A model generated the notes under the pieces. The model was given only the letters and a program-made list of their open reading frames with translations, was not told the origin of the DNA and did not search any database. Below are positions 1 to 8,154 of a stretch of 12,320 nt of DNA, one piece after another. The position numbers and the translations under genes are program-made. Every line of letters begins with the position of its first letter. The stretch's first letter is position 1. Source of the DNA: Triparma columacea (Eukaryota; Sar; Bolidophyceae; Parmales; Triparmaceae); contig BRYA01000935.1 of the NCBI GenBank assembly GCA_030267965.1, positions 1-12,320 on the forward strand. The letters are read 5' to 3'.

Positions 1-72
1 CGTCCGTGGGGGCGTCCGTGGGGGCGTCCGTGGGGGCGTCCGTGGGGGCGTCCGTGGGGGCGTCCGTGGGGC
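1..72 (-). repeat. 12-bp coding minisatellite encoding (PTDA)n
   Basis: Six tandem 12-bp units, cgtccgtggggg on the plus strand, the sixth ending in c. They lie in frame in the last visible exon of the DUF285 gene and read Pro-Thr-Asp-Ala on the minus strand. The array reaches the window edge, so its length is unknown. The units are almost identical, which suggests recent expansion and length variation. Confidence 0.95.
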
Positions 73-1239
73 CCGCCGCGCACACGTTTCCACCTGATAC
101 ATATTGGCCAGAGCCAGAGAAAGTATCGGTAGGGCAATCAATGCATGCTCCGTTAGCCGGGGGTACCAGACTAGCTGATGGTTGGCCGGAGGTAGTGAAC
201 ATGTCAGTAAAATCGTCGACTTTGCAGACGTTCCAGCCTGTGACGTCCTTGTCAAAGGCACTTGCGACATAGAACATATATGCCATGTTAGTGACACTCG
301 AGACATCCCAATTCCCAATGTTCTGGTTGAAGGCTTCTGCGTATCTGCGTAATTCAATGCCGAGTGGTGATGTGCGAGACGAGATTTGTGTGTGCGTGTG
401 TGAATGTTAGAATGAGAAGCGAGTGTATTACTTAAAATAGAATGCAGCAAAGATAACATGCAAACCACGAAGACCTCATCTCCAAAGCATATCTCAATAC
501 TCACAGGAACATTTGCCCCATGTCAGTGACACTCGAGACATCCCAACTCCCGATATCCTGGTTGAAGAAAGCTGTCTCACTGCGATTAAATCAATGCCGA
601 GTGGAGATGTGCGAGATGAGATTTGCGTGTGCGTGTGTGAATGTTAGAATGAGAAGCGAGTGTATTAATTACTTAAAATGGAATGCCGCATAGATAACAC
701 GAAAACCACGAGGATCTCATCTCCAAAGCATCTCTCAATACTCACTAGAACATACTATTCATGTCAGTGACACTAGAGACATCCCAACCACTGATATCGT
801 CGTCGAATGAAGATTTGGATTTGAATGCTTCCGCCATGTCAGTGACTTCCTTGGTGTACCTGCACAGCGGGCGGTCCAATTGGGATCCGGAGAGAGGCGG
901 ATTGCCGAGAGGAGAGTAAAAGGGTTAGGTGTACGGGTGTTCGTATACGTCCCACGATGCTCCGTTGTCGTCCCGTCCCCTATTAATCCACCTGCCTGCC
1001 CATTTCACGACCCTCTCCCTCCTCTCTACTCGCTTGTCCTTCCAACCTACTCACCAGTCAGCGATGGGGCCGTACTCCTTCGCGGCTTCGGTAGGGTCAT
1101 CTATCCAAGCATTAACTGCCGTTTGGAAGTTGGAATCGGTGAGTGCCGCACATTCAGTGTTGAGGGAGGTCGTACAAGCGGCGTTTGCCGTGCTCGTGGA
1201 GAGGAGGACCAAGAGGACAGAAATGTTCGGATACTTCAT
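1..1239 (-). CDS. Secreted DUF285/BspA-like repeat protein (4 exons visible, 3' end off window)
   Basis: Exons by reading, minus strand: 1239-1055, 859-746, 579-505 and 344-1 (open at the edge). All introns are GT-AG and phase-consistent, with GTGAGT donors and CAG acceptors. The product is at least 239 aa. Residues 1-20 form a signal peptide (hydrophobic VLLVLLS core, small residues before the ANA/AC cleavage site). From about residue 45 it follows the PF03382 (DUF285) pattern: AWIDDP, then EYGPIADW, then repeated blocks of F(N/D)xDI..WDVSSVT(D/N)M..MF at about residues 77, 102 and 127, and a degenerate WNVCKVDDFTDMF block. A CIDC-containing linker and a PTDA repeat tail follow. DUF285 repeats are leucine-rich-like surface modules; the ligand is unknown. 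The start is supported by the signal peptide and a G at -3. The signal peptide implies secretion or surface display; the Thr/Pro tail may be a glycosylated stalk (inference). Coordinates give the gene span including introns. Confidence 0.88.
286..745 (-). repeat. Tandem duplication of a DUF285 exon plus its intron
   Basis: The blocks at about 286-504 and 521-745 align along nearly their whole length. Both contain a repeat-coding exon segment (GTCACTGACATG-type codons, WDVSSVT) and an upstream intron: 504-345 (160 bp) and 745-580 (166 bp). The introns are about 90% identical by eye, sharing the stretch around gtgtgtgaatgttagaatga and the same donor context (caatactcac on the plus strand). The middle exon (579-505) is exactly 75 nt, that is 25 codons or one DUF285 repeat, and is bounded by introns of equal phase. 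Confidence 0.9.
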
Positions 1240-1670
1240 GACTGAGGTGATTGGGGATGGGGTGGGGGGTTGTGGTGAGCTATCTTATGAATTGGGCGGT
1301 AATGCATGGGGGAATGAATCATATACTTTGATTCGAAAGATTCTTCATGTTTGGCCAACCAAACACCCAATTAACCCTCCTTTATCGCTCAAACGCAAAC
1401 CAGCAAGTGCTAAGTTCAGGTGAGTACCATTATGGGCGATCAAGACGACATACATGTTTGTTTCGAATCGCTCATTTTTGGTCAAAAAGACACATCTCCC
1501 AAATCACCCGAGGGTGCACCGAGGGGGCCGAGGGGGGTGTTTTAAAGGGTTGAAGGGGGGAGTGGGGTATAATTATACATGGGCGTTCATAGACAAGAGA
1601 ACGGGGGAAGCGGAAGGGAGGTGAAGGTGGAGCAGGTACCTGTTGTGTTGTCAAATAAAATCTGACAACT

Positions 1671-1730
1671 GTTTCGTTCGGACTGAAGCGAACGACGAAG
1701 CGAACGAAGTGCGAACGAAACGAACGAAAT
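1671..1730. repeat. cgaacgaa repeat cluster with 10-bp inverted arms
   Basis: gtttcgttcg at 1671-1680 is the exact reverse complement of cgaacgaaac at 1712-1721. The 31-nt loop contains further gaacga copies. The sequence outside each arm (tgacaact before, and agtca after, read inverted) is also partly symmetric, so the arms may extend imperfectly to about 17 bp. This could be a small non-autonomous element remnant or simply a low-complexity cluster. Confidence 0.65.
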
Positions 1731-1900
1731 CCAGTCAATTATTAAATTATTCAGATTTCTTTTTTTGAGGGTTAATATCTGGGAGCATTTATACGACACA
1801 ACAGCTAGAACGTTCCGTCTCCTCGTAACGTCGATTGAAGTCCCAATCTCCGAAATTCACCAGGGAAGCCATTGTGAACAGGCCACGAGAGGTGTGTTGT

Positions 1901-1942
1901 CCGTCGAAGGTCAAGTTATCCGTCGAAGGTCGTCAAGTTATC
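1901..1942. repeat. Direct repeat, two copies of about 20 bp
   Basis: ccgtcgaaggtcaagttatc at 1901-1920 is followed at once by a second copy at 1921-1942, which carries a three-base insertion (cgt) before caagttatc. No gene overlaps it. Its function is unknown. Confidence 0.8.
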
Positions 1943-2132
1943 ACTAGTAAGTAGCGAGCTCGTAACCCGAAGCAAACCAAATTTGCTTTCTCCTCCTTCA
2001 CTTCTTCACTTAGACTTTAAAACAAAGACCCTCTCGGCACCCAAAAATGCAGCCTCCGCTTGCCCTCAATGTTGTCTGTCGACTTCAATTGTATGCTAAG
2101 AAAATGTCCAAACTGTTTAAACTAACAGAACT

Positions 2133-2138
2133 TTTATT
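2133..2138 (-). promoter_or_regulatory. Candidate poly(A) signal AATAAA of gene B
   Basis: The minus strand reads AATAAA here, about 40 nt past the gene B stop codon. That position suits a short 3' UTR. No transcript data are available to confirm use. Confidence 0.5.
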
Positions 2139-2177
2139 TGCCCCGTACACCAACAGTTCCTCTCACTTTTTACCCAA

Positions 2178-5100
2178 TCAAGTGCCGCCATATCGTGACT
2201 TGTAAAACCTGACCCTCTCGTGAAAGCTCCCTCCTATTCCACCCGCCGCAAGGTCGCTCGAGGAGGAGGGAGTCTCGCATTCCTCCCCCCCGAAGTTCAT
2301 CCCTTCCTTTGGCGGTGATAAGGATTCCCTGACACCGCTCCTCACTGCGTCAGGGATCATTTCAAGGGATGTTGTCACCTGCGATGAAACTTTCTCCAGC
2401 TCCTCTTCAACCCTCCCCACCTCCTTCTTGAGCTCGTCCATGACCATGTGGGACTGCTTGCTGAGCTGCGACGCGAGGAGTACCTCATTTTCGTACCTCA
2501 TTGACTCCAACCTCGAAACAAAGTCCTCGTATCTGCCGTCCAACTCAGTTTCAATTGTCCTCTGGAGGGAGTCTAGGCGTGAGTTGTAGTGGACGATCTT
2601 GCTTGACCTGGCCTTGGTCAGCCAGTTGTGAAAAGCCATGAGCAATGACATCTTCTTCCGCCTAGTGATGATCCGGCGAAGGACAGACAGTTGCAGTTCC
2701 CTGCGTCTAACCAGATCGGCCCAGAAGTAGAAGAAAAGGTTCCTCTTGGATCGAGCATGTTTGGACAGGGCGCGGAATGCCATGCTGATTCCCATCTTCT
2801 GAGTGGCAGTAAGTCCGTATCCGACCACAAGACCCCTCCGATCATGATGCAACCCGCCAACCGGGTTGATGGGAGAGCTAGTAGGGTCGCTAGTAGGGCT
2901 GCTGCGCCTTAAAATCTCCGAGATGCTGTCGACGTGTTTTTTGGACTGGAGCTCCTGCGTCTCAACAGTCTTCACCGCCCTCTTTTTTGTCGCTGGTGAG
3001 AACCACTCGTGCCTTGCCGGGGCTGGCAAGATTGGGGACGAGCCCTCGGGCTGCAAGGGCCCCGGTGGAGGTGGATGGTTGGGGGGGGGGTGACGGTGCT
3101 TCACGCTCCACTCCCGACCCTCGTCATCCTCGTAAAGAAGACTGTCCTGAGTGTATTGAGGTGTACCAAGGTTGGCCTTCATTCGAGACCGAGCAGCTGA
3201 CCTCGCCATCTTGTTTGTGTAAGCCTCTTGGGACTGCGGCGTTAGTGGGTGGGGGAGAGACGAAGTTCTCGACGCTGCAAATGCACTCTTGTCATCAAAG
3301 TACTGCCTCTCACTGTAGGTCTCTACATCGATGTTGTCCTCGCTGAGCCAGCTTCCGAATCCAAGCATCTTTTCCAGCTCTGCTATCCTGCTCGTCTTCA
3401 TTTGGAGCAGCGATTGCAACGCGCTCACCCTCTCCTCCTCTCTCCTCTCAAGCTTCCCCCTGTCCGCTTGCCATTTCTGCTCGTGCAAGAACACGCGCTT
3501 CGAGTACTTCTCCTCCGTGATGATCCTGTCCCTTTCCATGCTGTTTTCCATTTCCCTCATTCTGTTGTCGAAGTCCTTCCTCATGATGACCTTCGCCTCC
3601 TCGAAGTTCTTCTGTTCCCCGACCAGTACCCTTCTAATGTTCTGCACCTGAACGTTGCAGTCTTCGCGAAGCTCGTTCGTAACCAACTGCCACTTGTTCC
3701 TCTCTTCCTCAACACCATTCCTGAGTTCCTCCGCCGCCGCCCTCTCCCTCTCCCTGATCTCCCTCTCGTTATCCGCTGAAATGCCCTCGATTTCCCTCTC
3801 AAACTTGGTCCTGACTTCGCTCATTTCATTTCTGTATTCCTCCTCTCTCCTCCTCATCTCCTCCCCGTGCCGACTTTCCATCTCCCTGCTCCTTTCAACC
3901 ATCCTCAAGCTTGCCTCCCTCTCTACCTTGGCAATGTTCCTCAACCCCTCAATCTTGGCCTGTTCCAGCCTCTCCTCCCATTCCTTGACCAAGCCCGCGA
4001 CTAGAAGGTCGTGAGATTGCTGTGCCGCCCTGATCCTCTCGTCCGCCATCGTCATGGCCCTATCGTTCGCTCTTTGCTGCGCGACTTCCAAGTTCCTTAT
4101 GGCTTCGTCCCTGAAGTACTCAGCCTCCTGGACCCTTGCGTTCGCCCGGCCGACGCTGTACTTGCAGTCCTCCCCGAGTTTTAGCTTCTCTGTCTCTAGC
4201 TGCTTGATATAGTTCGCCAGCACCGAGCTCTCTGTGAGGTTCTCTTCCCTACGTTTTTCCATGGTGATCTCCAACTCCGCACTCTTTTCGATCGCCACCT
4301 TGAGTTCCCTGGAGAGCGTGAAGATCTTCGCCTGGAGGGTCTGGACCTCCTGTATGCTCTTGTCGCCCTTCGCCTCCCCCTCGAGCCTCCCGACGAAGTA
4401 GCCTGCAGCGTCGGCTTTCGAGGTCCTGTCGTCAAGGCTTTTTGCCATCCTGGCCAGTTTCATTTCGTACTGCGTAAGGGGAAGGAAGGAGGGGGGTCAG
4501 GGTTTGATGGGTTCGCAAATGCAGCACAGACCATGACATGCCTCCTCACCTCCTCCTTGATCATCTTCTCCCTCGCCTGGCTCTCCTCCAGTCTTTCCTT
4601 CGATCTCATTAAATCTTCGCTCCATTTCCCCTTCAGGCCCTCTATCTGCCTCTCCTTATTTTCTATTATCTCCTCCATCTCCCTATTTTTTCCCTCCAAG
4701 TCCTCGCTCCATTTGCCTTTTAGACCCTCGATCTGTCGCTCCTTATTGGTAGTAACCTGATATGAGGTAAGGTGAATGAGCATGCGATCAAGATGGAGCT
4801 ACGCGCGCGAGTGGTTTGTCGCCGACTTGTCACAATGCTGGGAGCACATTCACTCCTTCTTCGTTTCTCTTCTGTCATTGCTCCCCTAACGCTCGCTCGC
4901 CCCAACCCGCCCCCCCCCCCTTATCCCACTCACCTCCTCCATCTCCCTTTTCTTTCCCTCCAATATCCCTTCGACCTCCCTCTCCAACTCCATCTTTCCC
5001 CCCTTGAACTCGTCTCTCTCCTTCTCCACCCTTTCCGCCGCCCTCCTCAGTTCCTCCACGACCCCTCTGAGCACCACAATCTCCTCTCTTTTCTCCTCAA

Positions 5101-6490
5101 CCTCCGTCTGAATCTTCCCCCTCCCTTCCTCGACCTTCCTCTGAACCATCGCCAGCAACCGACTCCATCTCCTTCTCTCCTTCTCCACCATCCTCCCCGC
5201 TCTCTTACATCGCCAAGCGCACTGCACCATGATCGCGGCCCTCAATTTCCTAACTGTTCCCCTGACCCTCGCCGTCGTCCACGCCGCTAAAACGACCCTA
5301 GCCCAACACTGTATCTGCAACACAGCTCTCAAAACCTCGAACGTACCATCAAGCTCGTTGACTACAGCATACCGAGGGTGTAAGTATGAAGTGTCGAAGT
5401 TGCCTTCATCCCCTTCGTCCCCTTCGTCCCCCCCCCTTGTTACATTAACATGTGAACTAGGAGACTTTGTCTTCCCTCCCTCGTCCTTCCCCAGCGTACT
5501 CAACCCCTTCCCCCCCTCCTCGTCGTCTTCGTCCTCCTCCTCCCCATCATCATCATCTTCGTCCCAGTCCCCCACGCTACTAGCAGTCTCTGACCTCCCA
5601 TCGTAATCCTCCTCGTCCTCGTCCTCCGACAAGTGTCCTATCGGGCTGTTCATAAAAATCACACTCGCCCTCCTCGCGTTTTCCTTATGCTGCTTCGTCA
5701 ACTCGTCCTCAAACTCTGAGTCGTCGTTTTCCTCTGACCCCCCCTCCTCGTCGCTGGTATCACTGAGTCCCCCTCCCCCAACCTTCCCCCCTTCACCCGT
5801 CGCCCCCCCCTTGCTGGAGATGACGCTGTGCTTCCTCAAACCCTTGGGACTTGTCAAATACATTTGCAGCACGCTCGCCTTACGAGCAGCGCTTGTCAAT
5901 GCCTTGAGAGGGGTCTTGCTTAAGGAGGATACTGGGGATTTTCCCCCCTTCTCGTCGCTGCTGTTTTCCGCGCTTGGTCCCATGCTTGGTGTTTTCTTAG
6001 GTGTCTTCTTCGGAGTTTTCTTCGGTGTCTTGCTGGGTGTTTTGAACGTTACACTCCTCCCCTGCTCCTCAGCTATTCTCGCCGCCACCTCCTTGCTCAG
6101 CTCTTGGATCTTCCTTTCGCCTTCTCTTCTACTTCTACGAGCTCTTTTGTACTGCGATGAGGTGCACAGAAAGGGGTGGAGGTTAGGGAGTGTGATATGC
6201 CAAGCAGCAAATACAAACCAAGACCTTCAGGCGCAAAGGCCATCTGCGCTTCTTTTAATCCCCCCCCGCCCGACCCCGTCCTTGTTCCTCACCTTGCCCT
6301 CCATCTTGTCACACCTAACCTTCAAATCCACAATAGTATCATTGCAGTTCGCTATGTGGCTCTGGAGTCCCTCGATCGTGTTAATGGCGACCTCCAGTGA
6401 TGTGGTTGCGCTAACTCCGGCGAGAGACGGTGAGGGGTTTGTTGGGACTGAACCCTTGCCATCGCTTGAGGGAGGGGGGGACATGGACAT
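2178..6490 (-). CDS. Coiled-coil scaffold protein with IQ-like and Sfi1-like repeats (1,304 aa, 4 exons)
   Basis: Exons, minus strand: 6490-6293, 6151-4934, 4756-4550 and 4469-2178. Introns are 141, 177 and 80 bp, GT-AG, all phase 0. Residues 31-66 are helical; 104-121 are SPKK-like TPKK repeats; about 196-279 and 308-316 are acidic. Two IQ-like motifs follow: IQCWAR at 346 and VQCAWR at 375. A charged coiled coil runs from about 385 to 910. A Pro-rich linker (about 1002-1010) leads to an Sfi1-like block (about 1100-1163) with F/W positions 33 residues apart (YFW, then FHNW), then a second coiled coil (about 1168-1243). IQ and Sfi1 motifs bind calmodulin or centrin, so a centrin-associated structural role at basal bodies, the spindle pole or fibres is inferred. 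No enzyme motif is seen. The Met at 6490 follows an in-frame TGA; an upstream non-coding exon is possible. The TPKK and SP/TP sites suggest cell-cycle kinase control (inference). Confidence 0.85.
4610..4960 (-). repeat. 29-residue tandem repeat in gene B, first copy split by an intron
   Basis: Residues 464-492 (exon codons at 4960-4934 and 4756-4697) and 493-521 (4696-4610) are a tandem pair. Each reads EGK(K/N)REMEE, three variable residues, then NKERQIEGLKGKWSEDL. The first copy is interrupted after EMEE by the 177-bp intron 4933-4757; the second has no intron there. Confidence 0.9.
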
Positions 6491-7095
6491 GAGCCTATAT
6501 GTTCACGCCACAAGGTATGCGTGGTAGTAGGAGGTAAAATGGTCTGCCCGGTGTGTCTTTATGGGACCGGGAAGGGGTAGGGTTGGCGTGGAGGATACTG
6601 GGTGTAGGATTTGTTCAAACTCCTTTCTCCTTTGGTTTTGTCGAAACAAAATCTGGACAAAAGCATTTTCGTCCAATTCTGGAACATATCTCATTTATTT
6701 TGGATCGTTGTCATGGCTCCTGCAGGAAATACAAACGAAGGATAAACGATTGGAGGTACCTCTTGGTGATATGTTCTTCCCCCGAGTCACGCAAGGTGGT
6801 GAAGATTGTTCTTTTAATTGCTGAAGGTTGAATTATTATATGCGTTTAATTTCTCCAAATTATCAGCGCTGACGTAATTTTTTAGGCCGCTTGCATCATC
6901 ACCATCTACCCCTCCCGACAAACAAATTACTTACCCCTAAAACGCTCTTAAACTGGTCAAAGAATCTTCTGTCAAAAGCTTCCCAAGTCTTCCTTGTGTC
7001 AGGAAGAAGATGGAATTCTAAAGGTTTTCTTCCACCTTCCCCCCCTCCCTCCTCTCTCCCTTCCGATTTCCCGTCCCCACGAGAGTGACTCTGAG
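6491..7095. other. Divergent intergenic/5' region between genes B and C
   Basis: This separates the minus-strand start of gene B from the assigned start of gene C and probably holds both promoters and 5' UTRs. A pyrimidine-rich tract at about 7024-7083 on the plus strand looks like the 3' part of an intron leading into gene C. An ttttttag acceptor-like site ends at 6886. Minus-strand open segments at 6694-6503 and about 7102-6935 are protein-like but could not be joined to either gene. No clear TATA box was seen. Confidence 0.5.
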
Positions 7096-8065
7096 ATGGC
7101 ATTACGTCTCCAGTCCGAGTTCGATTCCCTTCCCGTAGCTTCTGTATCTGCTCCCCCTACAAAGTCTGTTCTCTCTCCCGAACATACAACAGAAGGTCCC
7201 TTACAGGGTACCGTTGTTTCTCTACCCCCAGATGCACCGACCGTCGTACTCGGAGGATCATCTCCCCCCCTCAATCCACGTTCTGTTTATGATGGAGGTT
7301 ACCAATCTTCCTCCTCCCATTCTGTGTCAAACGAGATTACCAACCCTGCCTTGGCTGTGGCATCTACAGTACCGTCTCAAGATTCTCAAGGGGCGAACGG
7401 GGGGGTTCAGGTTGCGAGACCTGGGCCGACGACTGTTTTGAACGCGATTCCTATTATGAGCTATGGGAGGACAGAGGACTTTGACGAGATTGAGAACATG
7501 GAGGGGAGGGAGAGGTTGGTCGCGTTGTTCAGGTTAGTAGAGGCGCGTGAACACGCTTTGTTGTATTTTACAACTGAACCATTTAGTTTCCTCACCCCCT
7601 CCCTCTCCCCCTCTTCTCCCCTCTAGTATGTCTCGTGCTATCCGCATGTTCTCAACGATAGACATGTTCATCGTTCTCTGTTACACATTTTTCTTCTCCA
7701 ACGTCTTCATAGTCTTCTCTTTCGGGCCCCTCTTCGGTCACCTTTCCGCCGTCCGCTACTCCTACCGCCACGCTAGGGTATACTTGGGGTACTACATATT
7801 CAAGATTCTCCTCGACCTTATGGTGCTGTATTTCTCCGGTAGTCTGTTCAGTATATTCACGCTGTTCGTCAATATGTTCGTATGCTCCGCCGTCAACAGG
7901 TGGTGCAGGGTTTTGAAGGGAGTTACAGAGGGTGAGAGGGGGAGGCTCCTAAGGGGGGACCTTTCGGGAACGGGGGAAGGGGAGCAGGTGGGGAGAAACA
8001 ACGACCCTAATCTTCCAGGGAGAGTCATTATCATGCGGTCGCAGAGGGGGGAGGTTAACTTGTAG
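7096..8065 (+). CDS. Uncharacterised multipass membrane protein, stramenopile-type (2 exons, 5' end uncertain)
   Basis: Exons 7096-7532 and 7627-8065 are joined across a 94-bp intron (GTTAGT donor, pyrimidine-rich tract, CTAG acceptor). The shift is absorbed exactly, giving 291 aa from the Met at 7096. Residues 1-140 are Ser/Pro-rich and probably disordered. About 157-236 is hydrophobic: one segment at 157-180 ending in the FGPLFG turn, then Tyr-rich RYSYRHARVYLGYY, then one or two more segments to VNRW. The tail (240-291) is polar. From memory, many uncharacterised stramenopile membrane proteins share the pattern: IR..s.iD, a hydrophobic run, GP..G, then Y..Y and two helices. Function is unknown. 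The start is doubtful because the acidic residues before Met 7096 (SDSE) complete a common E/D-rich ALRLQ.E motif, suggesting the exon extends upstream. Tail-to-tail with gene D. Confidence 0.75.
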
Positions 8066-8154
8066 TAGGGGGGGGAGTTGATTAAAATAGAACACGTGTG
8101 AAATGTACAACATAGACTAGTATAATGAGTTTGATGTTTGTTTGTTTTTTTCGC
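8066..8154. other. 89-bp gap between convergent genes C and D
   Basis: The stop codons of the plus-strand membrane gene and the minus-strand gene D face each other across 89 bp, so their 3' UTRs must be very short or overlap. No AATAAA is visible for either gene; gattaaaata at about 8080-8089 is the nearest A-rich motif on the plus strand. Confidence 0.6.

Larger units (their letters stand above)
1240..2177. other. Intergenic region between genes A and B; no gene recognised
   Basis: This is the upstream (promoter) side of the minus-strand DUF285 gene and the 3' side of gene B. Open frames here are short, rich in simple repeats and lack plausible splice partners. It holds the cgaacgaa repeat cluster (1671-1730), a direct repeat (1901-1942) and the gene B poly(A) signal. 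No convincing TATA box was seen just upstream of 1239. Confidence 0.6.

Noticed and set aside
1..72. CRISPR-like or telomeric array
   Set aside because: The 12-bp units are contiguous with no spacers and stay in frame in a coding exon; a minisatellite explains them.
880..1423. Plus-strand open frames over the start of the DUF285 gene
   Set aside because: They run across its intron 1 and exon 1 in antisense; the minus strand has a signal peptide and phased DUF285 exons.
1472..1799. Minus-strand open frames rich in Phe/Arg/Ser
   Set aside because: They are translations of the cgaacgaa repeat cluster and pyrimidine tracts, with no splice partners or recognisable domain.
4772..5290. Long plus-strand open frames over gene B (also 3249-3779, 3655-4014, 5229-5606 and 5811-6527)
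   Set aside because: They are antisense shadows of GA-rich coiled-coil codons, rich in Leu/Pro/Ser simple sequence, and conflict with the spliced minus-strand gene.
6541..6831. Plus-strand open frames reading into the B/C intergenic region as 5' exons of gene C
   Set aside because: No donor/acceptor pair joins them in phase to the exon at 7096, and their composition is not convincing.
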